Source: Novosphingobium profundi (lineage in GTDB: Bacteria; Pseudomonadota; Alphaproteobacteria; Sphingomonadales; Sphingomonadaceae). From it: a stretch of DNA of 64,000 bases. Positions 18,325 to 26,585 of this stretch are shown here, piece by piece. Below the pieces are notes generated by a model that worked only from the letters and a program-made list of their open reading frames with translations, was not told the DNA's origin and made no database searches. Numbering within the stretch: the stretch's first letter is position 1; the number at the start of each line of letters is the position of its first letter. Where the stretch lies: the NCBI RefSeq assembly GCF_018491765.1, contig NZ_JABWCU010000014.1, positions 120,412 to 184,411 on the forward strand, read 5' to 3'. The position numbers were made by a program, and so were the translations under genes.

Positions 18325-19245
18325 TCAGGCGAAGATGCGGCGGCGCAGCCGGGAGGGCATCAGCGGGGCGAGCGCGGAGAACAGCGCGGTGGCGAGGCCC
18401 CGGCGCGGATCGGACAGGAACGCGGCGGCATCGAGGGCAAGGCCGCGCAGCGTGTAGCCGAGCGCCGGGGCCGCCCAGCCGGGCAGGCGCAGCGCGCGGC
18501 GCGCGAGATAGCGGCAATAGAGCGCTTCGTAGCGGCGCACTTCGCGCTGCGGGGCGTAGGCATAGGCGAAGGAGCGCCAACCGGCGTGCATGCGCGAAAG
18601 CTGCGAGGAGAGGCCGCTTTCGCTGGTGCGGTAGTGGACCAGCAGGCGGTTCAGCCCTGCGATGCGGCCACCGCCAGCCAGCAGCCGGACCAGCCATTCC
18701 TGATCCTCGGCGTGGCTCATGGTCTCTTCGAAGCCGTCGAAGACCGAGAAGCAGTCGGCTCGAACGACCAAGTTCGACATCGTGCAGACGGGGTTTTCGC
18801 CCAGGATGTGGCGCGTGGAAAGGCGTCCGGCGGGCACTTGCGAAAGCGTGGTGCGCCCTCCGGGCGTGTCGGGAACGAAGGCGATGCGCGCGAACGAGGC
18901 GTCGAGGTCGGGGTCTGCCTCGTGCCGTTCGAGGTGCACGTCCAGCTTGGCCGGTTCCCACCAGTCGTCGGCGTCGAGGAAGGCGATCAACGCGCCGCGC
19001 GCCTCGGCGATGCCGCGGTTGCGGGTTGCCGCGACGCCGCGGTTGGCGTGCGAGAGGACCCGCACGCGCGGATCTCGGGCGGCAAAGGCTTCGGCGACGG
19101 CGCGCGTGCAGTCGCGCGATCCGTCGTCGAGCAGCAGGACCTCGAAGTCGGCGAAGCTCTGCGCAAGCACGCTGCGCACGGCCTTGCTCAGCGTGGCCTC
19201 GCATTCGTAGCAGGGGATGATCACGGAAAAGACGGGCTGGGGCAT
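18325..19245 (-). CDS. Glycosyltransferase family 2, first gene of the minus-strand run
   Basis: A 306-residue GT-A enzyme with FSVIIPCYECEATLSKAV, FEVLLLDDGSRD, the DxD-like IAFLDADDWW and the acceptor motif HAEDQEWLVRLL. Its C-terminal YCRYLARRALRL matches the neighbouring GT2, pointing to a gene duplication. It starts at 19245, about 60 bases downstream of a minus-strand sigma-54 promoter match, so transcription is probably under the NtrC-family regulator. Sugar specificity is unknown. Confidence 0.9.
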   Translation of the reverse strand: MPQPVFSVIIPCYECEATLSKAVRSVLAQSFADFEVLLLDDGSRDCTRAVAEAFAARDPRVRVLSHANRGVAATRNRGIAEARGALIAFLDADDWWEPAKLDVHLERHEADPDLDASFARIAFVPDTPGGRTTLSQVPAGRLSTRHILGENPVCTMSNLVVRADCFSVFDGFEETMSHAEDQEWLVRLLAGGGRIAGLNRLLVHYRTSESGLSSQLSRMHAGWRSFAYAYAPQREVRRYEALYCRYLARRALRLPGWAAPALGYTLRGLALDAAAFLSDPRRGLATALFSALAPLMPSRLRRRIFA

Positions 19246-19304
19246 CGGACGGGTTCCTTGTGGATGCGGGCGTCACATCGCTGCGGCGCCGATACCCGTC
19301 CCTG

Positions 19305-19320
19305 TTCAAGGGCCGTGCCA
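19305..19320 (-). promoter_or_regulatory. Sigma-54 promoter candidate for the glycosyltransferase run
   Basis: Read on the minus strand: TGGCACGGCCCTTGAA, matching the consensus TGGCACG-N4-TTGC(A/T) except for the C of the -12 GC. The transcription start would fall near 19293, about 48 bases before the GT2 start codon. Confidence 0.6.
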
Positions 19321-19404
19321 AATGCGATTTATGGCTATTTTACAGATGGCTGATGTGATCGACATGAGGTCGTTTCGCAAAGTGACGCGCTGTTTCGCGG
19401 GGGC

Positions 19405-19436
19405 GCTCTGCAAATTGCGAAAGGCAATTGCAGAGC
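19405..19436. promoter_or_regulatory. Dyad between divergent sigma-54 promoters, probable enhancer site
   Basis: GCTCTGCAAATTGC (19405-19418) and GCAATTGCAGAGC (19424-19436) are inverted with a five-base loop and one extra base in the left arm. The element lies about 85-100 bases from both flanking sigma-54 promoter matches, the usual place for an upstream activating sequence of an NtrC-type activator. As RNA it could also form a hairpin, but no U-tract follows. Confidence 0.6.
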
Positions 19437-19506
19437 GAGAAGAGTTGGTTTTCCATCATGCTTTCGAAAAACTTAATTTCGTTTAAAAGCAATAACAGAA
19501 CATTAC

Positions 19507-19522
19507 TGGCACAGCTCGTGCT
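19507..19522 (+). promoter_or_regulatory. Sigma-54 promoter candidate for the GT26-PGT fusion gene
   Basis: TGGCACAGCTCGTGCT has the invariant GG (19508-19509) and GC (19520-19521) exactly ten bases apart and a full TGGCAC block. The predicted start near 19533 is about 30 bases before the ATG at 19564. Confidence 0.7.
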
Positions 19523-19563
19523 GAACCTTGGTCATCCACGCAAGAAATGCCGAGGTTTTTCCC

Positions 19564-20967
19564 ATGTACATGCCTGCCGCCGACCATTTCGCCCGCTCGT
19601 ACAACGCGCGTTTCCCCGAGCTTCGCACCACCCGCCTGTTCGGCTTCAACCTCGTGCGTGCAACGCGCAGCGAGATGGCCGACCTGCTGGTCGAGGCGGC
19701 GGCGAACCACCAGCGCCTGAAGGTCAACTTCCTCAACGCGCACTGCGTTAACCTGGCGGCAGGGGACGAGGCTTATCGCACCATCCTCAACGGGTCCGAC
19801 CTGCTCCTGCCCGACGGATCGGGTATCAGCCTTGCCGCCCGCATGGCGCACCAGCCGCTCGGCGAGAACCTCAACGGCACCGACCTGTTTCCCGAACTCT
19901 GCGCCCGCGCGGCACGGAACGGCATCCCCATCTATCTGCTCGGCGGACGTCCGGGCATCGCCGAGGCAACCGCGCAGGCCATGCAGGAGCGCTACCCCGG
20001 CCTCGTCGTCGCCGGTGCCCGCGATGGCTACTTCACCCCTGCGCAAACCGGCGAGGTTCTCGCCGGGATCAACGCCACGGGCGCGCGCATGGTTTTCGTC
20101 GGGATGGGCGTCCCGCTCCAGGAGAAGTGGATCGCGGCCCATGCCGACACTCTCGACGCGCCGGTCGTGCTGGGCGTTGGTGGTCTGTTCGACTATTATT
20201 CGGGCCGCATCCCGCGCGCGCCGCAGCTGTTTCGCACGATCGGCTGCGAATGGGCCTGGCGCCTGATGATGGAGCCGCGCCGTCTCGCACAGCGCTACCT
20301 GGTGGGCAATTTCACCTTCATGGCGCGCGCGCTGGTCCTGGCCTCGTCGAACCTGGGGGGCGGCTGGAATGCCAGCTCGGCCAAGCGCGGGCTCGATCTG
20401 GTCCTGTGCTTGCTCGTCCTCGCCTTCGTGCTTCCCTTGATGCTGGTCATCGCCGCCGCCATCGCGTTGGAATCGCGCGGCGGGGTGTTCTTCCGGCAGG
20501 TCCGGATCGGCGAGAACGGACGTCCGTTCGTCATGTGGAAGTTCCGTTCGATGGTTACCGGTGCCCATGCGATGCGCGCGGGGATGGGGGCGCTCAACGA
20601 ACGCGATTCGATCTGCTTCAAGGCGCGCCGCGATCCGCGCATAACCCGGGTCGGCGCCTTCATCCGACGGACCTCGATCGACGAATTGCCCCAGCTCTTC
20701 AACGTCCTGCGCGGCGAGATGGCGCTGGTCGGGCCGCGTCCCGCCTTGCCCGAAGAAGTCGCGCGCTACGAAGGCGATGCGTGGAAGCGGCTGGGCGGCC
20801 GACCGGGGCTCACCTGCATCTGGCAGACCGCGGGCCGCGCCGAGATCCCGTTCGAGGAACAGGTGCGCATGGACATCGACTATCTGGGCCGCAGTTCGAT
20901 GGCGTTCGACATGGCCCTTCTGACCCGCACCATTCCCGCCGTCCTGCGGGCCCGGGGTGCGTACTGA
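19564..20967 (+). CDS. Fusion of WecG/TagA-type glycosyltransferase (GT26) and initiating sugar-phosphate transferase
   Basis: A 467-residue two-domain protein. Residues about 15-235 are a WecG/TagA/CpsF (GT26) domain with NFLNAHCVNLAA, LLLPDGSGI, VGMGVPLQEKWI and GVGGLFDYYSG. Residues about 270-467 are a bacterial polyprenyl-phosphate sugar-1-phosphate transferase: one hydrophobic re-entrant helix (LDLVLCLLVLAFVLPLMLVI), MWKFRSM, IRRTSIDELPQL with the catalytic Asp-Glu pair, and LVGPRPALPEE. One polypeptide could therefore attach the first sugar-phosphate to undecaprenyl phosphate and add the second sugar. The start at 19564 has GAGG eight bases upstream. It sits under a sigma-54 promoter match. 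Confidence 0.9.
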   Translation: MYMPAADHFARSYNARFPELRTTRLFGFNLVRATRSEMADLLVEAAANHQRLKVNFLNAHCVNLAAGDEAYRTILNGSDLLLPDGSGISLAARMAHQPLGENLNGTDLFPELCARAARNGIPIYLLGGRPGIAEATAQAMQERYPGLVVAGARDGYFTPAQTGEVLAGINATGARMVFVGMGVPLQEKWIAAHADTLDAPVVLGVGGLFDYYSGRIPRAPQLFRTIGCEWAWRLMMEPRRLAQRYLVGNFTFMARALVLASSNLGGGWNASSAKRGLDLVLCLLVLAFVLPLMLVIAAAIALESRGGVFFRQVRIGENGRPFVMWKFRSMVTGAHAMRAGMGALNERDSICFKARRDPRITRVGAFIRRTSIDELPQLFNVLRGEMALVGPRPALPEEVARYEGDAWKRLGGRPGLTCIWQTAGRAEIPFEEQVRMDIDYLGRSSMAFDMALLTRTIPAVLRARGAY

Positions 20968-20986
20968 GCCGTTAGGTTCGTTGCCT

Positions 20987-21023
20987 GAAAGAGGAGGCCA
21001 GCCGCGCGCAGGCCGCCTCTTTC
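20987..21023 (+). terminator. Stem-loop between fusion gene and flippase gene
   Basis: GAAAGAGGAGGCC (20987-20999) pairs with GGCCGCCTCTTTC (21011-21023) with one mismatch and an 11-base loop. A short CTCTTTC run is inside the stem, with no longer U-tract behind it. It could be a weak terminator or attenuator, or protect mRNA ends. Confidence 0.45.
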
Positions 21024-21043
21024 GACCGCTGCGGAGCACGAAT

Positions 21044-22345
21044 ATGCCCATTGCCCTCTCCTCGATCGTGCGCTTGCGCCCCGGCGGCCATTTCGGCTTT
21101 TTCGCCCGCGGCATGGCCGCTTATGGCAGCGCCGAACTGGTAGGCCGCGTGGTGCGGCTGGCCACGACTGTCGTCATCGCGCGCCAGCTGACCCCTGACA
21201 TCGTCGGCGCCGCGGCGCTCGCGCTGAGCCTCTTCGAACTGGTTCGAGTGCTCGAACGGGTCGGGACGGGGCAGCAGATCGTCGTCGCATCGCGAGGCGA
21301 ACTTGCGGCGGTGTGCAACACCGTTTCGACCATCTACCAAGCCTGGTGCCTGGCACTCGTCGTCCTGCAACTGGGTCTTGCCGTCGTGCTTGCCAGCCTT
21401 TTCGACAACCCGGTCGCGGGGGGCATGCTTGCCGCACTGAGTGTCGTCTACTTGTTCATGGCCCGGGGGCACGTGCCTTATTTCCTGGCCATGCGCGAGG
21501 GAAAGGTCGCGCGTCTCGCTGGGATCAACGCCATCCAGGGGGTCGCGGACCAGGCCTTCACGCTCGTGCTGATGCTGCTCTGGCCAAGCCCGTGGGCGAT
21601 CGTGATCCCCAAGATCCTGGTCGCGCCGATCTGGCTTGCAGCTGCCGTGCGCACGCACCCCTGGCGCCCCGACCGCAGTGCGGGCACGCTGCCCTTGCGC
21701 CAGGTGCTGCGCTCCTCGGGTTCGCTGCTGCTGGCCGATGCGATCTCAGCGCTGCGGACGCAGGGCGACAACCTGCTGGTTGCGGCGATGCTCGGCACGA
21801 GCGTGCTGGGAAGCTACTTCTTCGCCTACAACGCCGGGCTGGGCATTGTCAGTTCGCTTGTCGGTGCGTTGGGCAGCGTGCTCTTTCCGGCGTTGAGCCG
21901 CGCCGCTCACGGAACCGAGCGCCGCGTGGCACTGACCCGGGCGCTGGTGTGTACCGGCCTGCTTTTCGGGCCACTCGTCCTGGTTCAGGCATTGGCTGCG
22001 CCCTATTACGTCCCGCTCGTTTTCGGAATGCGTTGGGCGCCCGTCAGTTCGCTGGTCTCGATCCTTTGCATCGCGGGCCTGGCGTTTGCCTTCAACCAGG
22101 TGACATCAAGCTTTCTGCGGGCCGAAGGGCGCATGGAGCGCGACGCTGCGAACAGCGCGCTGAACTGTTCCCTGACCTTGGGGGGCCTTGCGCTCGGGGC
22201 GGCGAGTGGCCAGGTCGAGGCCGCCGCATGGGGCATGGTCCTGGGCGGTGCCACAGCGACGATCCTGATCGCCGTGTGCAATCTGGTCCCGATTCTCTTG
22301 AAGCGTGACGCACCCCTGCCCGCCGTGCAACTGGCGAAGGCCTGA
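21044..22345 (+). CDS. Wzx-like polysaccharide flippase (MOP superfamily)
   Basis: A 433-residue polytopic membrane protein with about twelve hydrophobic segments. The N-terminal AELVGRVVRLATTVVIARQLTP is the usual first-helix pattern of lipopolysaccharide/oligosaccharide flippases (Polysacc_synt family). The later LRSSGSLLLADAISALRTQGDNLLV is the start of the second half. It would move undecaprenyl-linked repeat units across the inner membrane. The ATG at 21044 has GGAG seven bases upstream; a longer frame to 20957 crosses the hairpin and lacks support. It completes the Wzx/Wzy set of the locus. Confidence 0.85.
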   Translation: MPIALSSIVRLRPGGHFGFFARGMAAYGSAELVGRVVRLATTVVIARQLTPDIVGAAALALSLFELVRVLERVGTGQQIVVASRGELAAVCNTVSTIYQAWCLALVVLQLGLAVVLASLFDNPVAGGMLAALSVVYLFMARGHVPYFLAMREGKVARLAGINAIQGVADQAFTLVLMLLWPSPWAIVIPKILVAPIWLAAAVRTHPWRPDRSAGTLPLRQVLRSSGSLLLADAISALRTQGDNLLVAAMLGTSVLGSYFFAYNAGLGIVSSLVGALGSVLFPALSRAAHGTERRVALTRALVCTGLLFGPLVLVQALAAPYYVPLVFGMRWAPVSSLVSILCIAGLAFAFNQVTSSFLRAEGRMERDAANSALNCSLTLGGLALGAASGQVEAAAWGMVLGGATATILIAVCNLVPILLKRDAPLPAVQLAKA

Positions 22346-22531
22346 GAGCGCGAGGATGGCAGGGATGGGGCGTTGCCTCGCCTAACGCCTTCGGGGCAGC
22401 GCAAGCAATGTGGTCCACTTGCCCCACGACCCTTGCGACGGATCCTGATAGAAGTGGCGAAGATGCTTCATGCCCGCGTTTGACAGGTGACTGGCTGGAC
22501 GCGTGCGAGAAATGGCCGGAGGGAGATCGCG

Positions 22532-22921
22532 ATGACTGACGAAGCGGTTGCGCAATACCAGACTGTCGTTCCCTACCTCTATTGTACCGACGCGGCCGCG
22601 CTCGCGGCCTGGCTCGAGCGGGTTCTGGGCTTCGAAACGCTGCGCCAATTTCCGGATGAAACGGGCCTGATCCGTAACGTCGAGCTGCGCGTCGGGGCAT
22701 GCGAGGTCTGGCTTGACCACAAGCCGCAGGCTCGCGAGAGCCTGCGCGGGGTTTCCGACTGGATCGGCGTCTTCGTGGAAAGCGTCGAGGCCGTGGAGCG
22801 CAAGGCGCGCCTCGCCGGCGTTTCACCGACGGCCAAGATGGACCGGCCCTGGGGCGTGCGCGAACTCCAGATCACCGATCCCGAAGGGTACTGCTGGGGC
22901 TTCCTCGAGCGTATCGCGTAG
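22532..22921 (+). CDS. VOC (glyoxalase/bleomycin-resistance fold) protein
   Basis: A 129-residue protein of the vicinal-oxygen-chelate superfamily: PYLYCTDAAALAAWLERVLGF at the start, and the second beta-alpha-beta half ending in ELQITDPEGYCWGFLE. One VOC module is present, so it would act as a dimer. The ATG at 22532 follows a strong GGAGGGAG site. The metal-ligand Glu/His pattern is incomplete by eye, so the enzymatic role is unclear. It stands alone between the polysaccharide locus and the TetR gene. Confidence 0.75.
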   Translation: MTDEAVAQYQTVVPYLYCTDAAALAAWLERVLGFETLRQFPDETGLIRNVELRVGACEVWLDHKPQARESLRGVSDWIGVFVESVEAVERKARLAGVSPTAKMDRPWGVRELQITDPEGYCWGFLERIA

Positions 22922-23227
22922 GCAGGTAGGAATACGGGTAGCCGACCTTGCGTAGCCGGGAATGCAAAATCAGGGGCTGAACGGCGACAACGGGGCGGGC
23001 GCACAGGTCCGCGAAGAGGCAAAGCGGATCGGACCGATGCTGTCGATGCCGGTCGATAAGGTCTTCGAAGCAAAGCCGCGTCCCGGGCCGGCCGCTGCTC
23101 CTGTCCGGGCAAGATCTGGCCTGCGAAACACCCTGGGTGCCCAGCGGCTTTACGCGTAACGATCAGTGGCTCCAACTGCGCGCGATCGTCGGGGGCGCAG
23201 GTTTCGATATGGGAGGATCGAGCGCCA
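22922..23227. other. Intergenic stretch without recognisable gene
   Basis: About 306 bases between the VOC gene and the convergent TetR gene. A 65-codon open frame at 22962-23159 has no ribosome-binding site and no familiar sequence. I see no hairpin, repeat or RNA gene. Confidence 0.5.
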
Positions 23228-23848
23228 TCATTCGCTGCGGGCGTAATCGGCGTAATGCGCCATCGCGACGAAGACGTGGACCATGTCCTCGAAAATGGCG
23301 TCTCGGCCAAGGTCGGTCTCGCGTGTCATCTCGTCGGCGCCGTAGCCGATCTCGACGCCGAATCGCACACGCCGGAAAATTCGCTCCCTTGGAACGTGCG
23401 GCAAGCGCTGGACATAGAGATCGGTGATCTTCTGGGCCACGAAATCGTGCGAGGCCAAACGAATTTCGCTGAGGCGCGGTACCGCGCGGCAGGCGCGCTG
23501 GATCCAGACCGCACCGGGCTGAGTGTCGCTAATTCGCGCGGTCGCCAGCGCGAGTTCCGCCGTCATGCGGGCGAGCGTATCGACATCGACGCCCTCGGTG
23601 CTTTCCAGCCAGCGCTCGAATTCGGCGTTCTGCACTTCCATCAGTCGCGCCGTCAAAGCCATCAGCAGCCCGTATTTGTCATCGAAATAGCGGTAGAACG
23701 CGGGAGGAGTCACGCCCGCCCTTTCGCAAACCAGATTGCTGGAAATGCGCTCGATGCCGACCTCGCCGAGCAGTTCTCCTGCTGCGTCGAGCATGGCGTC
23801 ATATGTCTTTTGCGACCGCTGCTGCTGCGGCTTGCGAAATTCGCTCAT
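23228..23848 (-). CDS. TetR-family transcriptional regulator
   Basis: A 206-residue regulator. The N-terminal TetR helix-turn-helix (QKTYDAMLDAAGELLGEVG, then VCERAGVTPPAFYRYFDDKYGL) is clear at residues 15-65. The ligand-binding half is typical in length and has no named motif. The start is the ATG at 23848 after GGGAGG. It is divergent from the TonB-receptor/PI-PLC/GH92 genes and is the likely repressor of that cluster. The ligand is unknown. Confidence 0.88.
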   Translation of the reverse strand: MSEFRKPQQQRSQKTYDAMLDAAGELLGEVGIERISSNLVCERAGVTPPAFYRYFDDKYGLLMALTARLMEVQNAEFERWLESTEGVDVDTLARMTAELALATARISDTQPGAVWIQRACRAVPRLSEIRLASHDFVAQKITDLYVQRLPHVPRERIFRRVRFGVEIGYGADEMTRETDLGRDAIFEDMVHVFVAMAHYADYARSE

Positions 23849-23901
23849 GCCCCTCCCGGACGTGCCCACGCGGCACAAACTGCAATCACCGTCATAAAAA
23901 C

Positions 23902-23917
23902 GATATCAAACACTATC
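23902..23917. promoter_or_regulatory. Candidate TetR operator / promoter region
   Basis: GATATCAAACACTATC has GATA/TATC ends as an imperfect dyad, followed by an AT-rich TATCATAT that could be a -10 element. It lies midway between the divergent TetR and TonB-receptor starts. Confidence 0.35.
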
Positions 23918-23979
23918 ATATGCGCCGGACATTCCCAAGCCCGGTCACGATCGGGTAACCCAAAGAGGTCGCTCACGTC

Positions 23980-26466
23980 ATGTCGCGCATCGTATCCGTT
24001 TCCTGTGCAATCCCGGCTCTGGCGATAGCCCTTGCCGCGCAACCGGCGCTCGCGCAATCCGCGGCTCCGCAAGCCCGAACCGAAACATCGAACGGCGGCG
24101 ATGAGATCGTCGTCACGGGGCGCGCCGGCAATTCCGAGCAGCGCAAGGTCGAGACGAGCTACGCGATCTCGACGATCAACGAGGAAACGCTGGCGATGAA
24201 ATCGCCGCGCGGCGTTGGTGAGGCGCTCAAGAACGTACCCGGCTTCTGGATCGAAAGCTCCGCGGGCGAAACGGGCGGCAACGTGCGCGTGCGCGGCATT
24301 CCCAACGACGGCTATTCCACCATCACGCTTGAGGAAGACGGCCTGACGATCCAGCACGACGGTGGCCTGGGCTTCCTCAACGCCGACCAGGCCTTTCGCA
24401 TGGACTCGACTGTGGAGCGCGTCGAAGTCGTGCGGGGTGGACCTTCCTCGATCTTTGCCTCCAACGCGCCGGGTGCAACGGTGAATTTCATCACCCGCAA
24501 AGGTGGCGATGAACTGGGCGGTTTCCTGAAACTCGAAGGTGCCAGCTACGGATCAGGTCGCGCAGACGGATGGATCGGCGGCCCGATCGGCGACACGCCT
24601 TGGCGCTGGCTGGTCGGCGGGTTCTACACGCTTTCGGATGGGCAGCGCCACACCGGCTATACGCAGGACAAGGGCGGCCAGATTCGCGGCACCGTCAATG
24701 GCGATTTCGACTGGGGGTCGATCATGGTCGGGGTGAAGCGGATCGACCAGAAGGTGGGCTACCAGCAGGTCACGCCCTTCGTCAGCGACGAGGACGGCAA
24801 TCCCACTGGTGTTCCGGGCTTCGATGCGTTGACCGACACGATTGCAGGCACGGATTCGCGCTACTTCACCTTCCGCAATGCCGATGGCACCACCACCGAT
24901 TTCGATGCGGGTGTGGGCACCACGGTCAAGCTGACGCAGTTGACCGGCGAAGTGAAGCTGAACCTTGGCGAAGGCTTCACCTTCCAGAACAACATGCGAT
25001 ACCGCGACAGCTGGACCAAGCGCAACTCGGTGACCCCCTATTCGGTCTATGATCAGGGCGATCTGCTGTCCGCGCTGAGCGCTTATGCCCCCGCTTACGG
25101 TGGTTCGAGCGTTGGCTATGTCTATACCGACAATCCGGGCACCGTGGTCGATATGCAGGGAGCCAACGGCAACAGCCTTGTGCTCGTCAATCTCGTGCGC
25201 TCGTTCACCCTGCCCGAGAAGGAGTTCGTCAACGACGGACGCTTCCAGAAGACGGCCTATATCTTCGGCCAGAAGCACGATTTCGCTCTGGGCGGCTATT
25301 TCGCCCACGTCAGCGAGGAATACCATGCCAATTCGGCGACCGCGCTGAGCGACGTCAGGGACAACGCGCGGCTGCTCGACGTCTATGTGCTCGACGCTGC
25401 TGGCAACCCGATGAGCGCGCTCACCGAAAACGGTGTCCTGAGCTACGGCGCGGAATATGTGAACGGTTCGGGCACTTCCGACACTTTCGCGATCTACGGC
25501 AGCGACGAATGGCAGGTGACCGACAAGCTGCGCCTTGATGGCGGCGTGCGCTGGGAGCACGTCAGCGTCGATGGCCGCGTGGAAGGGCGCACCAGCACCA
25601 ATCTGGGGCAGTCGGACACGGTTGCCGACGATTCCGTCCTTGTCGGCACGGGTGTCTACACGCCGTTCAAGCGCAGCTTCGATCACACGGGCTGGACCAT
25701 CGGCGCGAACTATCAGTTCACCCGCGATTTCGGGCTGTTCGCTCGCCAGACCGCAGCGTTTCGCCTGCCGAGCGTGGGCGACTTCATCTCGAACGCCAAC
25801 GCCGATCCGGTTACCCAGAAGATGGACTTCACCGAGGCCGGCCTCAAGTTCGCGCATCGCCGGTTCAGCGCCTATCTGACCGGCTTCCGTTCGATCTATC
25901 ACAGCTATGCCATCAGCGATTACAAGCTGGTGGATGGAAAGTATGTCGGCCAGACGGTCTACGGCGATACCGATACCTGGGGCGTGGAGCTGGAAGCGAC
26001 CTGGAAGCCTGTTTCCTGGTTCGACCTGCACGGCCAGTACACCTGGCGGGACCCGCGTTTCTCGAAGTTCGTCTACACCAATTCGAGCGGCACGCAGGTC
26101 GACTATTCGGACAACATGCTGATCCGCGTTCCGCACAATTCGTTCCGCGTGTCGCCGGGGTTCAATTTCCTGCAGGACAAGCTGCGACTTGAAGCGGACG
26201 TTTCCTACTACGGGAAGCGTTATTCCGACGTTGCCAACCAGGTCGAGCTGCCCGCCTACACGACGTTGGACCTTTACGCCCGCTTCGATGCGACCGATCG
26301 CCTTTCGTTCAACCTCTATGTCGACAACGTGACGAACACGATCGGCCTGACGCAGGGCAACCCGCGCGCGGGCGCCATCGAAAACGACGAGGCCGGCGAT
26401 GCGACCTACCTCGCGCGCTCGATCTTCGGGCGCAGTGTGCGCGGATCGGTCAGCTTCCGCTTCTGA
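23980..26466 (+). CDS. TonB-dependent outer-membrane receptor of the PI-PLC/mannosidase cluster
   Basis: An 828-residue receptor: signal peptide ending near ALAQS (residue 27), a TonB-box-like DEIVVTGRA at about residue 41-49, and a plug domain with GVGEALKNVPGFWIE, NVRVRGIPNDG and RVEVVRGGPSSIFASNAPG. A 22-strand barrel follows, ending in the aromatic terminal residue of SVRGSVSFRF. It imports a large ligand across the outer membrane using TonB energy. Its position in front of a PI-phospholipase C and an alpha-mannosidase suggests a mannose-containing glycolipid or glycan fragment as ligand (inference). A 13-bp stem-loop separates it from the PI-PLC gene. Confidence 0.92.
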   Translation: MSRIVSVSCAIPALAIALAAQPALAQSAAPQARTETSNGGDEIVVTGRAGNSEQRKVETSYAISTINEETLAMKSPRGVGEALKNVPGFWIESSAGETGGNVRVRGIPNDGYSTITLEEDGLTIQHDGGLGFLNADQAFRMDSTVERVEVVRGGPSSIFASNAPGATVNFITRKGGDELGGFLKLEGASYGSGRADGWIGGPIGDTPWRWLVGGFYTLSDGQRHTGYTQDKGGQIRGTVNGDFDWGSIMVGVKRIDQKVGYQQVTPFVSDEDGNPTGVPGFDALTDTIAGTDSRYFTFRNADGTTTDFDAGVGTTVKLTQLTGEVKLNLGEGFTFQNNMRYRDSWTKRNSVTPYSVYDQGDLLSALSAYAPAYGGSSVGYVYTDNPGTVVDMQGANGNSLVLVNLVRSFTLPEKEFVNDGRFQKTAYIFGQKHDFALGGYFAHVSEEYHANSATALSDVRDNARLLDVYVLDAAGNPMSALTENGVLSYGAEYVNGSGTSDTFAIYGSDEWQVTDKLRLDGGVRWEHVSVDGRVEGRTSTNLGQSDTVADDSVLVGTGVYTPFKRSFDHTGWTIGANYQFTRDFGLFARQTAAFRLPSVGDFISNANADPVTQKMDFTEAGLKFAHRRFSAYLTGFRSIYHSYAISDYKLVDGKYVGQTVYGDTDTWGVELEATWKPVSWFDLHGQYTWRDPRFSKFVYTNSSGTQVDYSDNMLIRVPHNSFRVSPGFNFLQDKLRLEADVSYYGKRYSDVANQVELPAYTTLDLYARFDATDRLSFNLYVDNVTNTIGLTQGNPRAGAIENDEAGDATYLARSIFGRSVRGSVSFRF

Positions 26467-26474
26467 TGCCGTGC

Positions 26475-26523
26475 GCGGCGATGACAGGGCGTACCGGCAG
26501 GGCCGGGCCACTGTCATCGCCGC
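26475..26523 (+). repeat. Perfect 13-bp inverted repeat downstream of the TonB receptor
   Basis: GCGGCGATGACAG (26475-26487) and CTGTCATCGCCGC (26511-26523) pair perfectly around a 23-base loop that contains an inner CCGGC/GCCGG mini-stem. There is no U-tract, so rather than a terminator it may be an mRNA-stabilising or attenuating structure that lowers expression of the downstream enzymes relative to the receptor. Confidence 0.7.
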
Positions 26524-26585
26524 GTCATGTCTCTGCCCTTCGGGTCGCGCCATAGGGCAACCAATGCCTCTATCGGAGTAGTACC

